11,577 nucleotides of DNA from Lentisphaeria bacterium (GTDB taxonomy: Bacteria; Verrucomicrobiota; Lentisphaeria; Victivallales; UBA1829). Below, piece by piece: positions 6,547 to 11,577 of the stretch. A program made the translations under genes and the position numbers. The stretch spans positions 1 through 11,577 of the forward strand of contig JAFYBD010000147.1 in the NCBI GenBank assembly GCA_017540385.1. Reading direction: 5' to 3'. Position 1 is the first letter of the stretch. Every line of letters starts with the position of its first letter. The notes beneath the pieces were generated by a model. The model saw only the letters and a list, made by a program, of their open reading frames with translations. It was not told the DNA's origin and ran no database searches.

Positions 6547-7686
6547 ATGACCCCGCGCACTCAGAAGATCCTCTGCGACCTCGAGGACCGGGCGCTCGCG
6601 CCTTACGCCGTGCATGCCGGTGCGCTCGAGGGACGGCATTACCCGGAGACTCCCCACCCCTACCGCACCGAATTCCAGCGCGACCGCGACCGCATCCTGC
6701 ACAGCCAGGCGTTCCGGCGGCTCGAATACAAGACGCAGGTCTTCCTGAGCACCACGGGCGACCATCTTCGCAACCGCCTGACGCACACGATCGAGGTGGC
6801 CGGGATCGCGCGTACCATCGCACGCAGCCTCGGGTTGAACGAGGACCTCACCGAGGCCATCGCGCTCGCGCACGACCTCGGTCATACGCCGTTCGGCCAC
6901 GCAGGCGAACGCACCCTCCACAGCCTGATGGCGGGCTACGGCGGATTCGACCACAACCTGCAGGCCATCCGCGTGGTGGACCTGCTGGAGACCAAATACC
7001 CCGCCTACGACGGGCTCAACCTGACCTGGGAGGTCCGCAGCGGACTCGTCAAACACCGTTCCCAGCTCCACCCGGTCATGCTCGACGGTCGCGCCCTCGA
7101 TCCCGCGCCGATCCTCGAAGCCCAGGTGGCCGACCTCGCCGACGACCTCACCTATTACGGCCACGACGTCGACGACGGGCTGGACGCCGGCATCCTGACC
7201 GAGGACATGATGAACGAGGTGGCGATCTGGCGGATGGCCTCCGAGGAGACGAAGTCGCTCGGGCTCAAGCGGGGCGATGACAAGTTCGTGACCTATACGG
7301 TGCGGGCGCTCATCAACCGCATGGTCGGCGACGCCATCGAGACCTCGGCGCGTCTGATCGAATCGTCGGGCGTGGCGTCCCCCGCGGACGCTCCGGCGAA
7401 AGGGTTGACGCTGATCGCCTGGAGCCAGGAATTCCAGGTGCTCACGAGCGAATTGAGGACGTTCCTGTACGAAAACCTGTATTTCTCGCAGGAACTCAAA
7501 AAGCTGAACCAGCTCTCGCAGGAACGCATGTCGTTCCTCTTCGACACGTTCGTGGCGCACCCCGAGCTCGCGGGCAGCCAGATCCGACGCCGGATGGACG
7601 TCGACGGCATTCACCGCGCGGTCACCGATTACATTGCGGGCATGACCGACGTTTTCGCCATCTGCGAATACCACAGGCTGAAATGA
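6547..7686 (+). CDS. dgt: Deoxyguanosinetriphosphate triphosphohydrolase-like protein (HD dNTPase)
   Basis: Cytosolic HD-superfamily enzyme predicted to split dNTPs into deoxynucleoside and triphosphate, controlling the dNTP pool. At 379 aa it matches the shorter dGTPase-like subfamily rather than the 505-aa E. coli Dgt. Seen: the N-terminal arm HPYRTEFQRDRDRILHSQAF (residues about 37-56); FRRLEYKTQVF; the metal-binding H80 in RLTHTIEVA; the H109-D110 pair in ALAHDLGHTPFGHAGE; the fourth ligand in VADLADDLTYYGHDVDD (D199 expected); and the conserved closing motif DYIAGMTDVFA. The start lies 3 bp after the dnaJ stop, with AAGGTGG inside the dnaJ 3' end as ribosome site, so translation is probably coupled. 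The last 65 bp overlap the convergent glycosyltransferase gene. Substrate preference cannot be told from sequence; some relatives act in phage defence, but the context here is housekeeping. Confidence 0.93.
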   Translation: MTPRTQKILCDLEDRALAPYAVHAGALEGRHYPETPHPYRTEFQRDRDRILHSQAFRRLEYKTQVFLSTTGDHLRNRLTHTIEVAGIARTIARSLGLNEDLTEAIALAHDLGHTPFGHAGERTLHSLMAGYGGFDHNLQAIRVVDLLETKYPAYDGLNLTWEVRSGLVKHRSQLHPVMLDGRALDPAPILEAQVADLADDLTYYGHDVDDGLDAGILTEDMMNEVAIWRMASEETKSLGLKRGDDKFVTYTVRALINRMVGDAIETSARLIESSGVASPADAPAKGLTLIAWSQEFQVLTSELRTFLYENLYFSQELKKLNQLSQERMSFLFDTFVAHPELAGSQIRRRMDVDGIHRAVTDYIAGMTDVFAICEYHRLK

Positions 7687-9061
7687 CCGCGCCTGCGAGC
7701 GCGCATGCGCCGGGCAGGGCGGGTATCTGATACCGGGGCAATACCACCGGACCCGCCGCCGCCAGATAATACACGACGGGGACTGCGAAGACGAGCAGGA
7801 CCGCCCAGCGTTTTTTCCGCGCGTACACCCACATGCCGAATATCGCCAGAGCCCACAGCGCCGCGTGCGCCAGCAGGAACGGCACCGCCAGCAGGCCCGC
7901 CGCATAACTCCCGTCCATGTAATGCCGGAACGCCGCCAGTACGCCGTCTTTCCGCAAAACCGCCAGCGTGCCGCGTTCGCCGGTCCTCAGCCCCAGGTTC
8001 TGCAGGTAATCCGCCATGTCCGGCAGCAGGATCCACACCTGGAAGAGATGCGTCGCCGCCGCCGACCACGGATGCGCCAGAATGGCCTCCCGGTAGCGCT
8101 TCAGATACCATTCCTCGCGTTCCTGAACGGTGACTTTGTCTGTCCGCCACTGATTGATCGTCATGAACTCGTGCTCTGCCTGATATTCCAGCCAGTGGCG
8201 TATCTCGTTGGCGTCGCGGTGACTCGCATGCGCCAGGATCGCCGCGGTGTTGTGAAGCGCCGTGAGGCCGGAATTCCGGTCGACCGCGAATCCCGCCCCG
8301 ACTGCCCGGTTGCGGAGCATCCACGGCACGATGATGACCGCGGAAATGACCGGCACAAGCAGCATCGCGCGCACGGCCTTCCGTCGGGGCTTCATCAGGA
8401 ACGGGGCCATGCCGATCAGCAGAATCAGGACGGGGATGTTGACCGGCTTCACCAGCACGGCCGCCGCCGCGAAGATTGTCGCGAGGATGAAATCGCGGAT
8501 GCGCCCGAAACGAAGCGCCTTCGCGAGGTACATCGCCTGAAACGCCACCAGCAGTCCGAGCAGGGTATCCGCCAGGATCAGCGGAGCCACCGCAAGCGAC
8601 GTCAGGTTCAGCGCGTACAGCACGGCCGCCCGGAACCCGGCTTTCCGTCCGGCGAGATGATACCCGGTCACGCCGACCGGGAACACCGCGAGCGCGCCGA
8701 TCAGGCATCCCGCCAGCGCGAACGCCACCGGAGACCGCCCGAAGATCAGCCTTAGCCCCGCCAGAAACACGATGTACCCCGGCGGACGCTGCACCGCCGG
8801 GCGCTGGACGACAACACAGTCTTTGACGCCCGGACCATGATGGAACCGCGCGGGATTATGCTGCGGCTTCGTGTTGATCGCGCCGTCTTCGGCCAGGGCG
8901 TATGCCGGGGGCAGATACGTTTCGGTGTCCGGCCGGGACAGCCGGCTCGGCTCCGTCAGCGCCGGGATCGCGCACAGCACGCGGATCGCCAGCGCCAGCG
9001 CGAAGACCGGCAGCAGGCGCAGGAGAAAACGTTTTCCGGCGGTGTGATGCGTGGTGTTCAT
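7622..9061 (-). CDS. GT39/ArnT-like polytopic membrane glycosyltransferase
   Basis: A 479-aa integral membrane protein of the GT-C fold. Such enzymes transfer a sugar from a polyprenyl-phosphate carrier to protein, lipid A or another surface acceptor on the outer face of the inner membrane. Seen: a first membrane helix at about 13-31; the loop motif RPDTETY with D45 as the likely catalytic acid; RPPGYIVFLAGL (92-103); about ten hydrophobic segments to residue 465; ILADTLLGLL (162-171); PWMLRN (246-251), frequent at the end of the core in this group; and RYQIPALP (443-450), the family's C-terminal motif. A soluble segment lies at about 255-340. Acceptor and donor are unknown. It is the only minus-strand gene. 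Its ribosome site is weak (CCGGGA about 10 bp upstream), so the start is less certain than its neighbours'. The last 20 codons, with a basic Arg/Lys/Cys tail, are encoded antisense to the end of dgt. Confidence 0.85.
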   Translation of the reverse strand: MNTTHHTAGKRFLLRLLPVFALALAIRVLCAIPALTEPSRLSRPDTETYLPPAYALAEDGAINTKPQHNPARFHHGPGVKDCVVVQRPAVQRPPGYIVFLAGLRLIFGRSPVAFALAGCLIGALAVFPVGVTGYHLAGRKAGFRAAVLYALNLTSLAVAPLILADTLLGLLVAFQAMYLAKALRFGRIRDFILATIFAAAAVLVKPVNIPVLILLIGMAPFLMKPRRKAVRAMLLVPVISAVIIVPWMLRNRAVGAGFAVDRNSGLTALHNTAAILAHASHRDANEIRHWLEYQAEHEFMTINQWRTDKVTVQEREEWYLKRYREAILAHPWSAAATHLFQVWILLPDMADYLQNLGLRTGERGTLAVLRKDGVLAAFRHYMDGSYAAGLLAVPFLLAHAALWALAIFGMWVYARKKRWAVLLVFAVPVVYYLAAAGPVVLPRYQIPALPGACALAGAVISACGIRRWRKRRSCPQCNR

Positions 9062-9145
9062 GGGGTCGTGTCCCGGTCGCGGCGTCCGCCGCCGTTCCGG
9101 CCCTTTGAGGCGGAAAGAGGCTCGCGCCGAAGAAAATCCGTCAAG

Positions 9146-9174
9146 ATTCTCCGAAAAGAAGTTGCATTTTTCAA
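9146..9174 (-). promoter_or_regulatory. Candidate promoter of the glycosyltransferase gene
   Basis: On the minus strand TTGAAA (9174-9169) and GAGAAT (9151-9146) are separated by 17 bp, giving a predicted start near 9140 and a leader of about 80 nt. The -10 box is only 4 of 6. It is the best pair seen on this strand in the divergent region. Confidence 0.3.
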
Positions 9175-9189
9175 AGTTGGGTGTATATT
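9162..9189 (+). promoter_or_regulatory. rpmE: Sigma-70-type promoter of rpmE
   Basis: TTGCAT (9162-9167), 16 bp, TATATT (9184-9189), in an AT-rich patch that stands out from the GC-rich surroundings. Predicted start is near 9196, giving a 70-nt leader before rpmE. Its -35 region overlaps that of the divergent glycosyltransferase promoter candidate. Confidence 0.6.
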
Positions 9190-9265
9190 AAAATTCGACT
9201 GTTGCTTTAATGTAGCGCGGTTTTCTCGGAAATCAAATACAAATCCAACATATATGAGGTTAAAA

Positions 9266-9463
9266 ATGAAAGACTCCATCCATCCTGCGTATGGCCCGGC
9301 GAAAGTCATCTGCGCCTGCGGCAAAGTCTGGGACATCTACTCCACCCGCAAAGAACAGAAAGTCGGTATCTGCGCCGAGTGCCATCCCTTCATCACCGGC
9401 AAGCAGAAACTCGTTGACGTCGCCGGCCGCGTCGAAAAATTCCGCCGCCGTTACGCCAAGTAA
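9266..9463 (+). CDS. rpmE: 50S ribosomal protein L31 (bL31), zinc-binding type
   Basis: A 65-aa ribosomal protein at the 50S central protuberance, bridging the subunits. The start MKDSIHPAYGPAKVICACG and the core HPFITGKQKLVDVAGRVEKFRRRY are standard bL31. Zinc ligands C16 and C18 (CAC) and C36 and C39 (CAEC) are intact, so this is the C+ type rather than the zinc-independent paralogue used under zinc starvation. The ATG at 9266 was chosen over upstream in-frame starts because it gives exact family length and has GAGG at 9255-9258, 7 bp away. It is transcribed from its own promoter, with a terminator shortly after the stop. The rpmE-prfA order is common in bacteria. Confidence 0.97.
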   Translation: MKDSIHPAYGPAKVICACGKVWDIYSTRKEQKVGICAECHPFITGKQKLVDVAGRVEKFRRRYAK

Positions 9464-9479
9464 TTCCGTTTCCGCGGAT

Positions 9480-9510
9480 TGCCGCGTGTCCCCTGCGGAC
9501 TTCCGCGGCA
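9480..9510 (+). other. Hairpin 1 between rpmE and prfA
   Basis: TGCCGCG (9480-9486) pairs perfectly with CGCGGCA (9504-9510). Inside, GTCC (9488-9491) pairs with GGAC (9497-9500), giving a compact 7+4 bp hairpin. No U-run follows. It begins 16 nt after the rpmE stop and sits directly before the terminator hairpin. It could be a 3'-end stabiliser or an RNA processing site. Confidence 0.55.
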
Positions 9511-9518
9511 GGAACAAC

Positions 9519-9563
9519 CAGCCCGAACCTCGCGTTCCAGTACGCAGGCCGGGCTGTTTTTTT
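9519..9563 (+). terminator. Intrinsic terminator between rpmE and prfA
   Basis: CAGCCCG (9519-9525) pairs with CGGGCTG (9550-9556). The stem continues inward through CCT/AGG and GCG/CGC with small bulges, around the loop TTCCAGTA. Seven T residues follow at 9557-9563. This is a textbook Rho-independent terminator on the plus strand. It ends 20 bp before the prfA start codon, so prfA must rely on read-through, regulated antitermination or an unseen promoter. Confidence 0.88.
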
Positions 9564-9583
9564 AGGATTCGACGGGTGACGGG

Positions 9584-10693
9584 ATGAAGCCGGAAGATTT
9601 CTCGCGACAGATCGCGCAGTTCAGGACCCGGGAGAAGGAGCTCGAAACGGAGCTGTCCGACCCCGGCGTCTACGCCGTCCCCGCCAGAGCCTCCATGCTC
9701 GCGCGCGAGCGCCAGCGCCTGCAGTCCATTTTCGCCGTGTACGACCGCTGGATCGCCGCGCTCGAATCCGAAAAGGAAAACCGCGGCCTGCTCGAAAGCG
9801 AACACGATCCCGAGTTCCGCAGCCTCGTCGAGGCCGACCTCGCCGAACAGGAGCGCGCCGCCGCCGAATCCGAGCAGTCGCTCCTGATGCTGCTCGCCCC
9901 GCAGGACAAAGCCGATTCCCGCGACGCCATCGTGGAGATCAAACCGGCCGCGGGCGGCGAGGAGGCCGCGCTCTTCGCCGGCGAACTCTTCCGCATGTAT
10001 CTGCACTACGCGGAGAAACGCGGTTGGAAGGCCGAAGTGCTCGAGCAGTCCGATTCCGAGCTCGGCGGCGTCAAGGGCGTGATGTTCTCCCTCTCCGGCG
10101 AGGACATTTTCTCCCGCATGAAATACGAGAGCGGCGTCCACCGCGTGCAGCGCGTCCCCGTGACCGAGTCCGGCGGCCGCATCCACACCTCGACCGTGAC
10201 CGTCTCCGTCCTCCCCGAGGCCAGCGAGATCGACGACATCGCGATCCGCCCCGAAGACCTCGAGGTCTCGACGTTCCGTTCCTCCGGTCCCGGCGGCCAG
10301 AACGTCAACCGCACCGATTCCGCCGTGCGCATCCGTCACATACCGAGCGGGCTCGTGGTGGCGAGCCAGCAGGAACGCTCCCAGATCCGCAACCGCGAGA
10401 TCGCGCTCCGCATCCTGAAGAGCCGCCTGCTGGAGATCCAGCGCAGCGAGGAAGCCGCCAAACAGGCCGCCAGCAAACGCCTGCAGGTCGGCACGGGCGA
10501 CCGCAGCGAACGCATCCGCACCTACAATTTCCCCCAGAACCGCGTGACCGACCACCGGTTCGGCGTGGTCTCCGTCTTCAATCTTCCCGCGCTGATGGAG
10601 GGCGACCTCGACATGCTGCTCGACCCGCTCTTCCAGGCGCACAGCCGCCTCATGGTCGAGGATTTCCTGAAAAATCTGGAGTCCGAACCGTAA
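9584..10693 (+). CDS. prfA: Peptide chain release factor 1
   Basis: Class I release factor that recognises UAA and UAG in the ribosomal A site and triggers hydrolysis of the finished peptide. At 369 aa the length is normal. The coiled N-terminal domain 1 covers about 1-110. The core shows VEIKPAAGGEEAALFAGEL (117-135), VHRVQRVPVTESGGRIHTS with the PxT anticodon-like tripeptide PVT (192-194), which assigns it to RF1 rather than RF2 (SPF), and SSGPGGQNVNRTDSAVRI with the catalytic GGQ (237-239). The C-terminal RSERIRTYNFPQNRVTDHR motif is intact. No in-frame break of the RF2 type was seen. The ribosome site is poor (GACGGGTGACGGG just before the ATG), and a strong terminator lies immediately upstream. 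prmC, the GGQ methyltransferase often placed downstream, is absent here. Confidence 0.97.
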   Translation: MKPEDFSRQIAQFRTREKELETELSDPGVYAVPARASMLARERQRLQSIFAVYDRWIAALESEKENRGLLESEHDPEFRSLVEADLAEQERAAAESEQSLLMLLAPQDKADSRDAIVEIKPAAGGEEAALFAGELFRMYLHYAEKRGWKAEVLEQSDSELGGVKGVMFSLSGEDIFSRMKYESGVHRVQRVPVTESGGRIHTSTVTVSVLPEASEIDDIAIRPEDLEVSTFRSSGPGGQNVNRTDSAVRIRHIPSGLVVASQQERSQIRNREIALRILKSRLLEIQRSEEAAKQAASKRLQVGTGDRSERIRTYNFPQNRVTDHRFGVVSVFNLPALMEGDLDMLLDPLFQAHSRLMVEDFLKNLESEP

Positions 10694-10699
10694 GAGCGC

Positions 10700-10727
10700 T
10701 TGATTTTGCCGGTTTCCGTGGCATATT
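10700..10727 (+). promoter_or_regulatory. Candidate promoter for the 159-aa gene
   Basis: TTGATT (10700-10705), 16 bp, CATATT (10722-10727), directly after the prfA stop and in a short AT-rich patch. Predicted start is near 10734, leaving a leader of about 50 nt before the ATG at 10786. The match to sigma-70 consensus is moderate. Confidence 0.45.
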
Positions 10728-10785
10728 GATTACGGGAGGGCGATTGTCCGCCGGGGGGGCGGGCGGCCCGGAAAAGGAGGGTAGC

Positions 10786-11265
10786 ATGGATTACGCTGTT
10801 TCACGCGGCGCGGCCGCTTCGTGCGAGATGCTCGAGTGCGCGCGCATCCTGAAAGACATCGACGAGGAACGCCGCACGCTTGCGTCGTTTGCGTCGGAGA
10901 CCGGGACGTTTCCGAGGGAAGGCTTCGGCAGCGAGATGGAACGTCACCGGGAACGCATTATCGACCTGACCGAACTCGAGGAGCTCATGATGCTCCGCAC
11001 GCACTACGTCGATTTCGAACCGCACTGGAGGGCGCACAGCCGGTTCCGTTCGTTTCTGCGCCGGGCGTCCGGCCGCGAGGACCTGCTGTTCTGTTCCGCC
11101 TGGCTCCGTCAGCACGAAGGGACCGACGACGCCGAATTCCGCCGCTGGCTCCGGCATGTCGATGCCCCTGAGCCCGTTTCCGGCTGTTTCGACTGCCTGT
11201 ATCGCGTCCACCCGGACCGGGTCCTGCTCTCGGCGAAGCTCCAGATGGCGCGGATCACGGTCTGA
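10786..11265 (+). CDS. Unrecognised 159-aa protein
   Basis: I do not recognise a family. The start at 10786 is well supported: AAAAGGAGGG at 10772-10781 is the strongest Shine-Dalgarno in the window, and a promoter candidate lies upstream, while the longer open frame into prfA would overlap that gene. The protein is soluble, highly charged and probably mostly helical. It has an N-terminal helix with C13 and C18 (ASCEMLECARILKDIDEERR), a central ERHRERIIDLTELEELMML segment (about 52-70), an aromatic/basic DFEPHWRAHSRFRSFLRRASG segment (76-96), and a C-terminal part with C134-x2-C137 (GCFDCLYRVHPDRVLL). There is no signal peptide or membrane span. The paired cysteines could bind a metal, but there are too few histidine/cysteine motifs to be sure. 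Codon use matches its neighbours, so it looks native. Confidence 0.8.
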   Translation: MDYAVSRGAAASCEMLECARILKDIDEERRTLASFASETGTFPREGFGSEMERHRERIIDLTELEELMMLRTHYVDFEPHWRAHSRFRSFLRRASGREDLLFCSAWLRQHEGTDDAEFRRWLRHVDAPEPVSGCFDCLYRVHPDRVLLSAKLQMARITV

Positions 11266-11309
11266 CGGCGGTTTCCGGCGGAAAGCGGCGGATTCCCGTT
11301 CTCCCGCGC

Positions 11310-11338
11310 TTGAAAAACTGTCCCGGCGGATGTATTGT
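11310..11338 (+). promoter_or_regulatory. Sigma-70-type promoter before the last gene
   Basis: TTGAAA (11310-11315), 17 bp, TATTGT (11333-11338), with TG just before the -10 box. Predicted start is near 11345, about 42 nt before the ATG at 11387. It lies in the 121-bp gap after the 159-aa gene, where no clear terminator was seen. Confidence 0.55.
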
Positions 11339-11386
11339 ATAGCGAACAAACTCCTCCCCGGACCGCGAGTACAGGAACCCCCTCCC

Positions 11387-11577
11387 ATGAGAAAACCCGA
11401 TATCTTCGATGAAATCATCCAGTGCCTGAAGACAGGAGCCTCCGTCGGGGCCGACGCGTCCATGAGCGAGGAGACCCTGCACGATCTCTACGCCCGGCCG
11501 CAGCGCGCCCCCGCGCCGGCTCCGGTTCCGGCGGCGTCCCCCACCGGTTCCGGCGCATCCGTCCGGCAGGCCGTCCG
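11387..11577 (+). CDS. 5' end of an unidentified gene, cut by the window edge
   Basis: The open frame starts at ATG 11387 and runs to the end of the window (63 codons visible). It begins MRKPDIFDEIIQCLKTG, a probable amphipathic helix, continues SMSEETLHDLYARPQR, and then enters a Pro/Ala-rich low-complexity linker (APAPAPVPAASP) followed by GSGASVRQAV. Such a layout, a short helix and a flexible linker, usually precedes a folded domain that lies outside the window. Some type 4/5 uracil-DNA glycosylases have N-termini of this general kind, but the visible part does not support a firm call. ACAGGAA at 11371-11377 is a plausible ribosome site, and a good promoter lies just upstream. Confidence 0.65.
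   Translation, partial: MRKPDIFDEIIQCLKTGASVGADASMSEETLHDLYARPQRAPAPAPVPAASPTGSGASVRQAV

Noticed and set aside
7722..7734. Perfect palindrome GGTATCTGATACC downstream of dgt, considered as a terminator or operator
   Set aside because: It encodes the conserved RYQIP motif of the glycosyltransferase, has a one-base loop that cannot form a hairpin as such, and no T-run follows.
7865..8755. A plus-strand open frame opposite the glycosyltransferase
   Set aside because: The minus-strand protein has membrane helices and GT39 motifs. The plus-strand reading is Arg/Gln/His-rich with no ribosome site or recognisable domain.
8837..9265. Upstream in-frame extension of rpmE
   Set aside because: The ATG at 9266 gives the exact bL31 length and has a Shine-Dalgarno. 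The extension would cover the promoter region and antisense DNA of the divergent gene.
10024..10785. Upstream extension of the 159-aa gene into prfA
   Set aside because: The extension is an Arg-rich shadow of prfA. The ATG at 10786 follows a near-perfect Shine-Dalgarno.
1..11577. Search for a CRISPR array, tRNA/rRNA genes, insertion sequences, toxin-antitoxin pairs or a defence island
   Set aside because: No regularly spaced repeats, terminal inverted repeats, transposase, integrase or RNA-gene signatures were seen. The dgt-like gene alone, in a chaperone operon, is not enough to claim a defence system.

Overview
The window is a GC-rich, gene-dense stretch of bacterial chromosome holding mainly housekeeping genes. 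Third codon positions are overwhelmingly G or C. Gene content and protein style are compatible with a PVC-group bacterium, perhaps Lentisphaerae or Kiritimatiellae: a compact alanyl-tRNA synthetase, a STAS protein, a FmdB-type zinc ribbon with a Lys/Ala tail, and Hsp90 next to DnaJ. This placement is a judgement from memory and was not tested. No phage, IS element, CRISPR array, tRNA or rRNA was recognised.

Layout, left to right. (1) Positions 1-2836, plus strand: the 3' part of a short alaS, then a STAS-domain protein, then class II fumarase fumC. They are closely spaced and probably co-transcribed. (2) Positions 2837-3100: a 264-bp non-coding region with promoter-like signals, including a good sigma-54-type -24/-12 match. 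(3) Positions 3101-7686, plus strand: fmdB-like zinc ribbon, htpG (Hsp90), dnaJ (Hsp40) and a dGTPase-like HD phosphohydrolase. Gaps of 54, 26 and 3 bp suggest one protein-quality-control operon with the dNTPase coupled at its end. (4) Positions 7622-9061, minus strand: a polytopic GT39/ArnT-like membrane glycosyltransferase. Its 3' end overlaps the end of the dNTPase gene tail-to-tail by 65 bp. (5) Positions 9062-9265: a divergent promoter region between the glycosyltransferase and rpmE. (6) Positions 9266-10693, plus strand: rpmE (L31, zinc-binding type) and prfA (RF1), separated by two hairpins. The second is a textbook intrinsic terminator ending only 20 bp before the prfA start. (7) Positions 10786-11265: an unrecognised 159-aa protein with its own promoter candidate and a strong Shine-Dalgarno. 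(8) From 11387 to the window edge: the 5' end of another gene behind a good sigma-70-type promoter.

Functionally the region combines translation (alaS, rpmE, prfA), protein folding (htpG, dnaJ), central metabolism (fumC), nucleotide-pool control (dgt) and one envelope-glycosylation gene. I did not find a convincing new defence, mobile or secretion system. The most notable points are the minimal AlaRS architecture, the terminator/attenuator layout before prfA, the antisense overlap between dgt and the glycosyltransferase, the sigma-54-like element before fmdB and the unrecognised 159-aa gene.
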